Below, in pieces: positions 24,007-32,829 of a stretch of 64,000 bases of DNA (within the stretch, counting starts at the first letter, position 1; every line of letters starts with the position of its first letter). Origin of the DNA: Larkinella sp965227735 (GTDB lineage: Bacteria > Bacteroidota > Bacteroidia > Cytophagales > Spirosomataceae). Made by a program: the position numbers and the translations under genes. The stretch lies in contig NZ_OZ245776.1 of assembly GCF_965227735.1 (NCBI RefSeq), forward strand, positions 434,001-498,000, given 5' to 3'. The notes under the pieces are model-generated. The model saw nothing but the letters and a program-made list of their open reading frames with translations, did not search any database and was not told the origin of the DNA.

Positions 24007-25842
24007 ATGATCCGATTGAAAAATTACTTTCTTAGTCTGCTGCTGCTTGTTTTCTGGCAGGGAAAAGCCCAGCCAACCGCCGACCGGCCGAATATCCTCT
24101 GGATCGTCAGCGAGGACAACAACACCTCGCTGATTGGCTGTTACGGCAATGCGTATGCCACCACGCCGAACATCGACCGGCTGGCCAAAGAAAGTATTCT
24201 GTACAAAAATGCGTTTTCGACCGCGCCGGTTTGTGCGCCTTCGCGCAACACGCTGATTACGGGAATGTATCCTCCTTCGCTGGGGACTGAGCACATGCGG
24301 AGCACGAATCCGGTGCCGTCGTTCGTAAAATTCTTCCCGAAGTATTTGCGGGAAGTGGGTTACTACACGACGAACAATGCCAAAAAAGATTACAACACCG
24401 TTGATCAGCCCGACGCCTGGGATGAGTCGAGCGACTCGGCCACGTACAAAAAGCGCAAACCGGGGCAACCGTTCTTTGCGGTTTTCAACTTGTTTGTGTC
24501 GCATGAAAGCTCGCTGCACCAGCCCGCTACCCGTTTGCACCACGATCCGGAGAAAGCTCCCATCCCGACGTATCACCCGCGAACCCCCGAGTTCAAGCAC
24601 GACTGGGCGCAGTATTACGACAAAGTGGAGACAATGGACCAACAGGTTGGCAAGCTACTCGATGAACTGAAAGCGTCCGGGCTGGCCGACAACACCATCG
24701 TTTTCTACTACGCCGACAACGGCGGGGTACTGGGGCGCAGCAAGCGGTTTATGTACGAATCGGGGCTGCATGTGCCGCTGGTGGTGCATTTACCGAAAAA
24801 ATACGCCCATCTGGCTAAGAATCAGGCCGGTTCGCAAACCGATCAGTTGGTCACCTTCCTGGATTTTGCCCCAACGATTCTGAGTCTGGTCGGCATCAAA
24901 ATACCGGACTACATGCAGGGACAGGCATTTCTTGGCGCTCAGCAAAAACCGGAACGCCCATACGCCTACGGTTTTCGGGGCCGGATGGACGAAGCCATCG
25001 ATCTGTCGCGGTCGGTGCGGGACAAGCAATTTCGTTACATCCGCAACTACCTGCCCCACCGGATTTATGGCCAGCATCTCGATTATTTGTGGAGAGCGCC
25101 GTCGATTCCGTCCTGGGAAGCCGAGTTCAAAGCCGGTCGGTTAAACGAAGTGCAGGCCCGGTTCTGGCAACCCAAACCGGCGGAAGAATTGTACGACGTG
25201 ATCACCGATCCCGACAATATTCACAACCTGGCGACCGATCCGAAATACGCCAACGAATTAACGCGGCTGCGAAAGGCCAACGAACAATGGCTCCGGCAGA
25301 GTCAGGATGTCGGTTTCATTCCCGAAACGCTGCTGACCCGGATCGCCGAGAAAACACCTTTGTACGATTACGCCCGACAAGGAAAGTACAACCTGAACCG
25401 GGTCATCGAAACCGCCACGCTGGCGTCTTCGCGCAAGCCGACTGACGGCGGGGAATTGATCCGGCGCCTGACCGATCCCGATCCGATTGTCCGGTATTGG
25501 GCAGCAACGGGCAGCACGGTGTTGAAACTGGCGTCGGCCAAAACCGCCTTAAAGCCATTGCTTCAGGACGACGAAGAAACCGTTCAGGTCGCGGCTGCGG
25601 AAGCGCTGTTCCAACTCGGCGAAACGGATGAAGCCTTGGCGACTCTCCAAAAAGCGCTCGCCAGCCCCAGCCGTCCGGTGCGGCTTCAGGCGCTAAATGC
25701 ATTGCAAACGTTCGGTCCGGCTGCGGCCCCGGCTCTGGAAGCAGCCCGGGCTTTAATTCCGAAAAATCCGTCGCCTAACGCCGTCAATGAAGCTTATGAC
25801 GTTCGGGCCGCCAAAAATCTTGTCGAATCCCTGGAAAAGTAA
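24007..25842 (+). CDS. secreted S1 sulfatase with C-terminal HEAT-like repeats
   Basis: This 611-residue protein has a signal peptide (GKAQ near 19-22), metal motif VSEDNN (34-39) and the canonical maturation motif CAPSR with Cys76. YYADNGGVLGRSKRFMYESG contributes further metal ligands, and ELYDVITDPDNIHNLATDP is the usual sulfatase tail. After about residue 480 come alpha-helical HEAT-like repeats (DPDPIVRYWAATGS, ETVQVAAAEALFQLGE, RPVRLQALNALQTFGP), which may bind partners or substrate. This sulfatase plus HEAT layout is known in heparan-sulfatase-like proteins of Bacteroidota and Planctomycetes. It is followed by the next sulfatase after 11 bases. Confidence 0.92.
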   Translation: MIRLKNYFLSLLLLVFWQGKAQPTADRPNILWIVSEDNNTSLIGCYGNAYATTPNIDRLAKESILYKNAFSTAPVCAPSRNTLITGMYPPSLGTEHMRSTNPVPSFVKFFPKYLREVGYYTTNNAKKDYNTVDQPDAWDESSDSATYKKRKPGQPFFAVFNLFVSHESSLHQPATRLHHDPEKAPIPTYHPRTPEFKHDWAQYYDKVETMDQQVGKLLDELKASGLADNTIVFYYADNGGVLGRSKRFMYESGLHVPLVVHLPKKYAHLAKNQAGSQTDQLVTFLDFAPTILSLVGIKIPDYMQGQAFLGAQQKPERPYAYGFRGRMDEAIDLSRSVRDKQFRYIRNYLPHRIYGQHLDYLWRAPSIPSWEAEFKAGRLNEVQARFWQPKPAEELYDVITDPDNIHNLATDPKYANELTRLRKANEQWLRQSQDVGFIPETLLTRIAEKTPLYDYARQGKYNLNRVIETATLASSRKPTDGGELIRRLTDPDPIVRYWAATGSTVLKLASAKTALKPLLQDDEETVQVAAAEALFQLGETDEALATLQKALASPSRPVRLQALNALQTFGPAAAPALEAARALIPKNPSPNAVNEAYDVRAAKNLVESLEK

Positions 25843-25853
25843 ATCCCAAAATC

Positions 25854-27347
25854 ATGAAAAAAAACCTGCTGTTTCTATTCACATTCTTTCTTTCGGTTGC
25901 CGCTTTTGCGCAGGAACCGAAAGGCAAACTGGGTGATACCAAAAAATCGCCGGAAGCCATTCTCAAGGAAATCCAGAAAGGAGAAGCCTACCTGGTGGAT
26001 GTCCGCACGCCCGAGGAATACGGGGACTCCAAACCGAACATCGTCTTCATCATGGCCGACGACCTGGGTTACACCGATCTGGGTTGCTACGGCAATCCGT
26101 ACATCCGGACGCCGAACATCGACAAGTTGGCCAAAACCGGTCTTCGGTTTACCGAAGCCTATTCAGCCTGCCCGGTTTGCTCGCCGTCGCGGGCGGCCAT
26201 TATGACCGGCAAGCACCCGGCCCGGCTGCACCTGACCAACTTCATCGCCGGGGATCGTAAAGACCCTAAATCGCCGGTGTTGCCCGCCCAGTGGACCAAA
26301 TACCTGCCGTCGGCCGAAACGACGCTGGCGGAAGTGATGCAGAAGAACGGTTATGCCACGGGCATGGTCGGGAAGTGGCACCTGGGCTCGGCCGACTCCA
26401 CCAGCCCGGCGGCTCAGGGCTTTGCCTACGACCGCGTAATTGCCAAAAATGGGCTGGATTATTACAACTACAGCATTACCTCGAAAGGCAAAACCGTCTT
26501 TGAAGACAAGGGCACGAAGTACCTGACCGACCAGTTGACGGATTACGCGGTGGAGTTTATTGACCAGCAAAAAAATCACCCGTTTTTCCTGTATTTGACG
26601 TATTCGGCCCCGCACATTATGCTCGTTCCGCGGGCCGACAAGTTGAAGTATTATTTTGATAACTACGGGAAATCGGGCGGCAAATACGACCCCAATTATG
26701 CGGCCATGATCGAGAGTATGGACGACGGCGTCGGGCGCGTCATCGAGCAATTAACAAAACTTAACCTGCTCAATAACACGATTCTGGTTTTCACCTCCGA
26801 CAATGGCGGTTTGGGGCTGCCGGAACTGGGCCAGCGCCCGACGACTTTGGAACCGCTGCGGGCCTGGAAAGGGCACGTGTACGAAGGCGGTATTCGGGTG
26901 CCGCTCATCTTTTCGTGGAAAGGGCGGATTGCTATTAATACTGAGACGAAGAATTACATCACCGGCACCGACTTTCTGCCCACGTTTCTAGACTTGCTGG
27001 GTATTACCGGCCAGCCTGCCAACCCGGACGGCAAGAGTTTTGCCCGGATACTGAAATCGCCCGAACAGGCCGTTGACCGGGGACCGATTTTCTGGCACTA
27101 TCCGCATTTCAGCAACCAGGAAGGCCGACCGGCCGCAGCCGTTCGCTCGGGTGATTATAAACTGGTGGAACTGTATGAAACCGGTAAACTCGAATTGTAC
27201 AACCTGAAACAGGATATTTCCGAGCAAAAAGACCTCGCAGCCACTTTGCCGGACAAGACCAACGAACTGGCCGCTTTGCTCAGAAAATGGCGGTCGGAGG
27301 TAAAGGCTAACATGCCCGAACCCAATCCGGCTTTCAAAAAACCGTAA
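25854..27347 (+). CDS. arylsulfatase with a truncated rhodanese fused at the N-terminus
   Basis: This 497-residue protein has a signal peptide (AFAQ, 17-20), then SPEAILKEIQKGEAYLVDVR followed by TPEEY (residues 32-56). That is the first strand-helix-strand of a rhodanese domain. At GDSKPNIVFIMADDLGY (57-73) it switches abruptly to the start of an S1 sulfatase. The rhodanese active-site Cys and the rest of that domain are absent. The sulfatase part is complete: CSPSR maturation motif with Cys109, GKWHLG near 173-178, TSDNGGLG, and the C-terminal LYNLKQDISEQKDLA. The fusion looks like a deletion joining a rhodanese gene's signal peptide to a sulfatase. A 76-base gap with a REP-like palindrome follows. 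Confidence 0.92.
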   Translation: MKKNLLFLFTFFLSVAAFAQEPKGKLGDTKKSPEAILKEIQKGEAYLVDVRTPEEYGDSKPNIVFIMADDLGYTDLGCYGNPYIRTPNIDKLAKTGLRFTEAYSACPVCSPSRAAIMTGKHPARLHLTNFIAGDRKDPKSPVLPAQWTKYLPSAETTLAEVMQKNGYATGMVGKWHLGSADSTSPAAQGFAYDRVIAKNGLDYYNYSITSKGKTVFEDKGTKYLTDQLTDYAVEFIDQQKNHPFFLYLTYSAPHIMLVPRADKLKYYFDNYGKSGGKYDPNYAAMIESMDDGVGRVIEQLTKLNLLNNTILVFTSDNGGLGLPELGQRPTTLEPLRAWKGHVYEGGIRVPLIFSWKGRIAINTETKNYITGTDFLPTFLDLLGITGQPANPDGKSFARILKSPEQAVDRGPIFWHYPHFSNQEGRPAAAVRSGDYKLVELYETGKLELYNLKQDISEQKDLAATLPDKTNELAALLRKWRSEVKANMPEPNPAFKKP

Positions 27348-27351
27348 AATA

Positions 27352-27410
27352 CCCCCAACCCCTGAATGGGGCTAATGCTTCAGTCAAAAGCCCTATTCAG
27401 GGGGTTGGGG
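27352..27410. repeat. REP-like palindrome inside the sulfatase operon
   Basis: CCCCAACCCCTGAATGGGGCT and its near-perfect complement (AGCCCTATTCAGGGGGTTGGGG) form a stem of about 21 bp with one bulge and one mismatch, around a 15-base loop. G/C-block palindromes of this form are often dispersed in Bacteroidota genomes. Without a U-tract it is more likely an mRNA-stabilising or repetitive element than a terminator. Confidence 0.65.
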
Positions 27411-27423
27411 CAAAAAACCGAAT

Positions 27424-28344
27424 ATGAAAAAAGTAATTTGTTTGTTATTTTCCTTAAGTCCATTTGTTCTATGGGCTCAGCAGGTACCGGATTTCGACTA
27501 CGATCCCCACATCGACCGGCCTACCTACCCGAAAGCGCAGGGGCCGCTGGTGCTGGTGGACGAAGCGCATCACAACTTCCACACCATCGCGGGCCGCTAT
27601 AACGCTTTTGCCAAGGTGCTCCAACGCGACGGTTATGCGGTGAAACCCAATACGCAGCCGTTCACGAAAGCCGGTTTGCAGGGCGTAGCGATTCTGGTGA
27701 TCGCCAACGCGTTGCACGAACGCAACGTCACCGACTGGGCCAAACCCAACCCGTCGGCGTTTACGGCGGACGAAATCCGGGTGCTGAATGAGTGGGTCAA
27801 ATCCGGTGGTTCGCTGTTTCTGATCGCCGACCACATGCCCATTGCCGGAGCCAACGAAGACCTCGCCAAGTCCTTTGGGTTTACGTTTTACAACGGCTTT
27901 GCTACCGACACGACGAGCGGTCTTTTTCCGGGTACCAAAAAGGAACTGGATATTTTCCGCAAAACAGACAACACGCTGGCGACTCATCCGATTACGCAGC
28001 GTATTACCGAAGTGGCCACCTTTACCGGGCAGGCTTTTACGATTCCGCCCAAAGCCATTTCTCTATTGACGTTCGACGCGAAGTATCAGGTCTTGCTGCC
28101 CGATACCGCCTGGAAATTTCACCAAACTACTCCGCGTGTCCCGATCAAAGGCTTTTCGCAGGGAGCGGTGTCTGCGTACGGCAAAGGGCGACTGGCGGTT
28201 TTCGGGGAAGCCGCGATGTTTTCCTCCCAACTCAAAGGCAGGGACAAAATACCGTTTGGCCTGAAATCGCCGGATGCGACTCAGAATCAGTCTTTTCTGC
28301 TCAATCTCATTCACTGGCTCGACCAGCGACAACCGCGTTTATAA
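27424..28344 (+). CDS. secreted DUF4350/GATase-like protein of the sulfatase operon
   Basis: This 306-residue protein has a signal peptide (LWAQ, 16-19). The mature part has a class-I glutamine-amidotransferase-like fold: VLVDEAHHNFHTIAGRY near 44-60, GVAILVIANALHER, EWVKSGGSLFLIADHMP near 123-139, and AYGKGRLAVFGEAAMFSSQ near the C-terminus. Related DUF4350 proteins are predicted carbohydrate- or metal-binding non-enzymatic GATase folds. The context, between sulfatase genes with a 9-base gap to the next, suggests a role in the same desulfation pathway, possibly substrate binding. No catalytic triad is evident. Confidence 0.75.
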   Translation: MKKVICLLFSLSPFVLWAQQVPDFDYDPHIDRPTYPKAQGPLVLVDEAHHNFHTIAGRYNAFAKVLQRDGYAVKPNTQPFTKAGLQGVAILVIANALHERNVTDWAKPNPSAFTADEIRVLNEWVKSGGSLFLIADHMPIAGANEDLAKSFGFTFYNGFATDTTSGLFPGTKKELDIFRKTDNTLATHPITQRITEVATFTGQAFTIPPKAISLLTFDAKYQVLLPDTAWKFHQTTPRVPIKGFSQGAVSAYGKGRLAVFGEAAMFSSQLKGRDKIPFGLKSPDATQNQSFLLNLIHWLDQRQPRL

Positions 28345-28353
28345 CCAACTTCC

Positions 28354-30012
28354 ATGAAACGAATTCTGCTGAGTTTTACTTTTCTGACGTTGAGCCTGGG
28401 CCTATCGCTGGGCCAGTCCAAAAACCGTTCGTCAACTCAAAAACCGAATATCATTCTGGTGATGGTCGATGATCTGGGGTACTCGGATTTCGGCGCCTAC
28501 GGGTCGGAAATCCTGACGCCTACCATCGACAAACTGGCCGCTGAGGGTCTGCGGTTGCGGGAATTTTACAATAATTCCATTTGCGCACCCACGCGGGCGT
28601 CGCTCATCACCGGCCAATACCACCACAAGGCCGGGGTCGGTTATTTCAACGTCAATCTGGGTGTACCGGCCTACCAGGGTTGGCTCAATAAAGAATCGTT
28701 GACGTTCGGGGAGGTGCTGAAACAGGCGGGTTACAACACGTATCTGTCGGGCAAATGGCACGTGGGCAACGACAGTTTGTACTGGCCCAACCAGCGCGGT
28801 TTCGACCGGTTTTACGGGTTCATCGGCGGAGCCAGCAACTTCTACGACATCAGTCCGTACAAGGACAGAGTGCCGCCCGTCGAACTGGTCGAAAACAACC
28901 GGCGCATCAACCTGGAGCCCGGCAAATACCTGACCGACGAAATCACCAGCCACGCCATTTCGTACATCAACGAGTCGAAAAACAAACTGTTTTTCCTCTA
29001 TCTGGCGTACAACGCGCCCCACTGGCCGTTGCAGGCTCCCGCCGAAGACATTGCCAAGTATAAAAACCGTTACGCCATCGGCTGGGATTCGCTGCGGAAA
29101 GAACGGCTGGCGAAGCAGGTCAAGCTCGGGATTGCCAACCCGAAACAGACCGTGGCCGCCCACGACCCGGAAGTGATTGACTGGCAGAGTTTAACGTTCG
29201 ACGAACAGCAACTCTGGCAGCGAAAAATGGAAGTTTATGCCGCGATGGTCGACCGCGTCGATCAGAATCTGGCGCGGCTGCTGGCGGAATTGAAACGGCT
29301 CAAAAAAGACGATAATACGCTGATTGTGCTGATTTCGGACAACGGCGCGCAGGGCGGTTTGATCCCGACCGGTCGGAAACGTCCCCGGAGTTCGGGGCCG
29401 ATTGGTTCGGCGGGCTCGTACGATTACCAGGAACAGAACTGGGCGTACGTATCGAATACACCGTTCCGCAATTACAAAGCCACGCCCTACGAAGGCGGCA
29501 TCAGCTCGCCGTTCATTGCCTGGTTTCCGAAGAAAATCAAGGCAGGAACCCTGGCCAAAGGAACCGGCCACCTCATCGACCTCGCCCCTACTTTTTATGA
29601 ACTGGCGGGTGCTGCGTATCCGGCCACGTTCAACGGTGTCAAAACCAATCCGCTGCCGGGTGTTAGTCTGACAAACCTGTTGTTTCAGCAAACCGAACTA
29701 CCCGCTGACCGGGCGCTTTTCTGGGAACGCGCGGGCAATCGGGCGGTGCGTAAAGGCAAATGGAAAGGGGTATCCATTTTTCCGCAAAATAAGTGGCAAC
29801 TCTTCGATCTGGAAACCGACCGGGGCGAAACCGTCGACGTGGCGGCTCAAAATCCCGACGTGGTCAAGGCGTTGAACGCTGACTACGAAGCCTGGGCCAA
29901 ACGAACGGACGTCGAACCGTACGAAAAACTGCGCCCGGTCGTTCAGGGCGGCAACCCTATCAACAACCCGAACGCACCAACGCAAAACCGCCCGGCTTCC
30001 CGGATCGAGTAA
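28354..30012 (+). CDS. secreted S1 arylsulfatase
   Basis: This 552-residue protein has a signal peptide (LGQ near 19-21), metal motif MVDDLGYSDFG (37-47), and the maturation motif CAPTR with Cys77 in NNSICAPTRASLITGQ. It also has GKWHVGNDSLYWPNQRGFDR, APHWPLQAP, and LISDNGAQGG. The C-terminus is a Pro/Asn-rich tail. This is the longer arylsulfatase type with an insertion after the DNGA motif. The next gene is a close paralogue in tandem (13 bases away), so local duplication is likely. Substrate unknown; calcium-dependent periplasmic hydrolase. Confidence 0.94.
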   Translation: MKRILLSFTFLTLSLGLSLGQSKNRSSTQKPNIILVMVDDLGYSDFGAYGSEILTPTIDKLAAEGLRLREFYNNSICAPTRASLITGQYHHKAGVGYFNVNLGVPAYQGWLNKESLTFGEVLKQAGYNTYLSGKWHVGNDSLYWPNQRGFDRFYGFIGGASNFYDISPYKDRVPPVELVENNRRINLEPGKYLTDEITSHAISYINESKNKLFFLYLAYNAPHWPLQAPAEDIAKYKNRYAIGWDSLRKERLAKQVKLGIANPKQTVAAHDPEVIDWQSLTFDEQQLWQRKMEVYAAMVDRVDQNLARLLAELKRLKKDDNTLIVLISDNGAQGGLIPTGRKRPRSSGPIGSAGSYDYQEQNWAYVSNTPFRNYKATPYEGGISSPFIAWFPKKIKAGTLAKGTGHLIDLAPTFYELAGAAYPATFNGVKTNPLPGVSLTNLLFQQTELPADRALFWERAGNRAVRKGKWKGVSIFPQNKWQLFDLETDRGETVDVAAQNPDVVKALNADYEAWAKRTDVEPYEKLRPVVQGGNPINNPNAPTQNRPASRIE

Positions 30013-30025
30013 TCCCTGAAATTCC

Positions 30026-31696
30026 ATGAAAACGAATCTGTTACAAAAAATAGCCGTACTCGCGCTAACCGGCAGTATACTCACATACACCGGTTTTGCC
30101 CAAAGCCCCAAGCCCGCTGCCAAACCCAACATCGTCTTGATCATGGTCGACGACATGGGTTATTCCGATCTGGGGTCTTACGGGTCGGAGATCCAGACGC
30201 CGAACCTCGATCGGCTGGCCAACGAAGGCTTGCGGCTGCGCGAGTTTTACAACAACGCGATTTGCGCCCCAACCCGCGCATCGCTGATCACGGGCCAATA
30301 TCCGCACAAAGCCGGGATCGGTTATTTCAACGTCAACCTGGGTACCCCGGCGTATCAGGGTTATCTGAACAAACAATCGCTGACCTTCGGCGAAGTGCTG
30401 AAACAGGCCGGATACAGCACTTTGCTGTCGGGCAAATGGCACGTTGGGAATGACAGTCTGGTATGGCCAAAGCAACGCGGTTTCGACCGGTTTTACGGGA
30501 TTCTGGGGGGCGGATCGAACTACTTCGACGCGGGACCGATGCCGACGGGCCGCAACTCGCCGGTGGTGATTCTGGAAGACAACCAGCGCCAATACCCGAA
30601 ACCCAACTCCTATTACTTCACCGACGAAATTACGAACCACGCCCTGACGTACCTGGACGAGCAGAATCGGGAAACCAAACCGTTCTTTTTGTACCTGGCC
30701 TACACCGCTCCGCACTGGCCGCTGCAAGCCTTGCCGGAAGACATTGCCAAATACCGGGGCAAATACGACGCCGGTTGGGATGAAATCCGGAAAGAGCGCC
30801 TGGCCCGGCAGGTGAAATTGGGCATCATCACCCCAAAACAGGCCGACGCAGCCGCCATCCGCGATGCAGAAATTCCGGATTGGGACGCCCTGACGTTCGA
30901 GGAAAAACAGCTCTGGAAGGCCAAAATGGAGGTTTATGCCGCCATGCTCGACCGGGCCGATCAGGGCGTCGGGAAGCTGTTGGCAAAGCTGAAGGAACTC
31001 AAAAAAGACGATAACACGCTGATTATTTTCATTTCCGACAACGGCGCACCCGCCGAGGATGTGGCCCACTGGGGGCCAAAAGCCGGGCGCAACAGCGGAC
31101 CGGTCGGCACAGCGGGTTCGTTTGAGTCGCAGGGCAAAAACTGGTCGTACGTGTCGAATACGCCGTTTCGGTCGTTCAAGGCCTTTTCCTACGAGGGCGG
31201 CATCAGTTCGCCCTTCATTGCCTGGTTTCCGGGAAAAATCAAACCGGGACGGCTCGAAAAAGGAACGGGCCATCTCATCGACATTGCCCCCACGCTGTAC
31301 GAAGTGGCACAGGCACCCTACCCGACTTCTTACAACGGAACTACAACGCACCCACTACCCGGTGTGAGTCTGGCGAAGCTGTTGTTTAACGAAAAACCGC
31401 TCGACCCAAACCGCCCGATTTTCTGGGAATGGGCCGGCAACCGGGCGGTTCGGCAAGGCAAGTGGAAACTGGTTTCCATCTATCCGAGCTACCAGTGGGA
31501 GCTCTACGACCTCGAAGCCGATCGGGGCGAAACCCAGAATGTGGCCGCCCGGAATCCGAATCGGGTCGATGCGCTTTCCGTGCTGTATTTTGACTGGGCC
31601 AAACGCAACGATGTCGTCGATTACGACAAGATCAAACCGCAGCAACCGTTGTTGCCCACACCCAGAAAACCGTCGGTGGGAAACCGGAATTTTTAA
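30026..31696 (+). CDS. secreted S1 arylsulfatase, tandem paralogue
   Basis: This 556-residue protein is collinear with the preceding gene and shares long blocks with it: REFYNNAICAPTRASLITGQ with Cys80, GKWHVGNDSLVWPKQRGFDR, LAYTAPHWPLQA, and ISDNGAPAED. The signal peptide ends near GFAQ (23-26). It is the last sulfatase of the operon; no terminator is evident before the following gene 100 bases on. The divergence between the copies looks substantial, so they probably have distinct substrates. Confidence 0.94.
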   Translation: MKTNLLQKIAVLALTGSILTYTGFAQSPKPAAKPNIVLIMVDDMGYSDLGSYGSEIQTPNLDRLANEGLRLREFYNNAICAPTRASLITGQYPHKAGIGYFNVNLGTPAYQGYLNKQSLTFGEVLKQAGYSTLLSGKWHVGNDSLVWPKQRGFDRFYGILGGGSNYFDAGPMPTGRNSPVVILEDNQRQYPKPNSYYFTDEITNHALTYLDEQNRETKPFFLYLAYTAPHWPLQALPEDIAKYRGKYDAGWDEIRKERLARQVKLGIITPKQADAAAIRDAEIPDWDALTFEEKQLWKAKMEVYAAMLDRADQGVGKLLAKLKELKKDDNTLIIFISDNGAPAEDVAHWGPKAGRNSGPVGTAGSFESQGKNWSYVSNTPFRSFKAFSYEGGISSPFIAWFPGKIKPGRLEKGTGHLIDIAPTLYEVAQAPYPTSYNGTTTHPLPGVSLAKLLFNEKPLDPNRPIFWEWAGNRAVRQGKWKLVSIYPSYQWELYDLEADRGETQNVAARNPNRVDALSVLYFDWAKRNDVVDYDKIKPQQPLLPTPRKPSVGNRNF

Positions 31697-31796
31697 CCAT
31701 TCAGGCTCCTTTCAATACCCATTCAATCATCTTCAGTGCTCTACCTTTCCATAGAATCAATTCAATAAGTACGTTCAACACTAACTTTACACAACT

Positions 31797-32516
31797 ATGA
31801 AAACCTTGCGCTTTCTATTCATCTTCGGCTTGTTTCTACAGGTAAACAACTACTTGCACGCTCAAAATGCTGAATCGAATTCATTAGTATCTTTCGATGC
31901 TTTCGAAGCCAAACTGGTGCAGGCGGGTCAACGCGCCCAGATTCTCGACGCCCGTTCGGAAGAAGAATTCCGGCAAAACCACCTGAAAGGCGCAACCAGT
32001 TTTAACGTAGCCGACGAAGCCGATTTTCAGAAGAAGATCAAAAATCTGAACCGGGAGAACCCGGTTTTTATCTACTCGATTGCCAACGGGCGCAGCGGGC
32101 AACTGGCCAAACGGTTGCGCGAAGTCGGTTTTAAAGATGTGACCGAACTGCCCGGTGGTTTGAGCAAGTGGATCGGCTCGGGCCGGGCGGTCGAATCCAC
32201 CGTCGGGCCGGGGCTGACGCTGGCGGCTTATCAGGCCCAACTCAAATCCGACAAGCTGGTGCTAGTCGATTTCGGCTCACGGTACTGCGGTTCCTGCAAA
32301 AAACTGGCGCCGACGGTCGATGAAATCGAAAAAGAACAGGCTGCAAATGTGAAAGTAATCCGGATTGAAGCCTACGAAAACAAGAGCCTGGTGAAAGAGC
32401 TGGGCATTACGTCGCTCCCGACGCTGGTGCTGTACAAAGGTGATCAGGCGGTTTGGAAAAAGGCCGGAGTGACGCCGAAAAGTGAAATTCAAGCCAGTAT
32501 TTCCGAATCCCTCTAG
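31797..32516 (+). CDS. secreted rhodanese-thioredoxin fusion protein
   Basis: This 239-residue protein has a signal peptide (LHAQ near 20-23), a rhodanese domain (about 30-130, ILDARSEEEFRQNHLKGA) and a thioredoxin domain (about 140-239) with the redox motif CGSC at 164-167 in SRYCGSCKKLAP and a cis-Pro loop SLPTL. The rhodanese catalytic Cys is replaced: the active loop reads FIYSIANGRSG with Ser94 where Cys is expected, so sulfur transfer is unlikely. The thioredoxin could reduce periplasmic disulfides. TAACTTTA at 31782 is a near-match to the -7 element. It lies just downstream of the sulfatase operon, which has a rhodanese fragment fused to one of its members. Confidence 0.9.
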   Translation: MKTLRFLFIFGLFLQVNNYLHAQNAESNSLVSFDAFEAKLVQAGQRAQILDARSEEEFRQNHLKGATSFNVADEADFQKKIKNLNRENPVFIYSIANGRSGQLAKRLREVGFKDVTELPGGLSKWIGSGRAVESTVGPGLTLAAYQAQLKSDKLVLVDFGSRYCGSCKKLAPTVDEIEKEQAANVKVIRIEAYENKSLVKELGITSLPTLVLYKGDQAVWKKAGVTPKSEIQASISESL

Positions 32517-32528
32517 GTATTCCGCTGT

Positions 32529-32565
32529 CGCGTGTCATAAGGGCTATGGGTCCTTATGACACGCG
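32529..32565 (+). terminator. strong hairpin after the rhodanese-thioredoxin gene
   Basis: A perfect 14-bp stem (CGCGTGTCATAAGG / CCTTATGACACGCG) with a 9-base loop begins 12 bases after the stop codon. No T run follows, so it is a structural terminator or a 3' protective hairpin. Confidence 0.5.
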
Positions 32566-32595
32566 GTAGATCCGTATAGACTGTATTCTCCCACA

Positions 32596-32829
32596 CTACT
32601 GCCCCTTTGGCAGCACTTCCTGTAATTTCAGGGCAAGCTTTTCGGGCTGTTCGCGCATGGAGTAATGCCCGCCTTCAAATTCATAAATCTTCCAGCGTCG
32701 CTCCCGTGCTTTGTTTAAGCCCATTTGGTCGTTCAGGCGGTTGCTTTTTCCGTTCTTTGTCATCACGATAAACGCGGTTGGGATTCTTTTGACAAGGGGA
32801 TTATTAATTTTCACAGGAATTGAAGGCAC
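32596..32829 (-). pseudogene. C-terminal remnant of an alpha/beta hydrolase
   Basis: The minus strand encodes the tail of an alpha/beta hydrolase: IPTAFIVMTKNGKSN, RRWKIYEFEGGHYSMREQPE with the catalytic-type His in GGHY, and LALKLQEVLPKGQ at the end. The nucleophile elbow and lid, normally 150 or more residues upstream, are missing. The frame runs into the antisense of an HxlR regulator fragment around 32808-32829, which marks the breakpoint. Confidence 0.65.

Noticed and set aside
22558..31696. Polysaccharide utilisation locus
   Set aside because: No SusC/SusD pair, glycoside hydrolase, lyase or local regulator is present.
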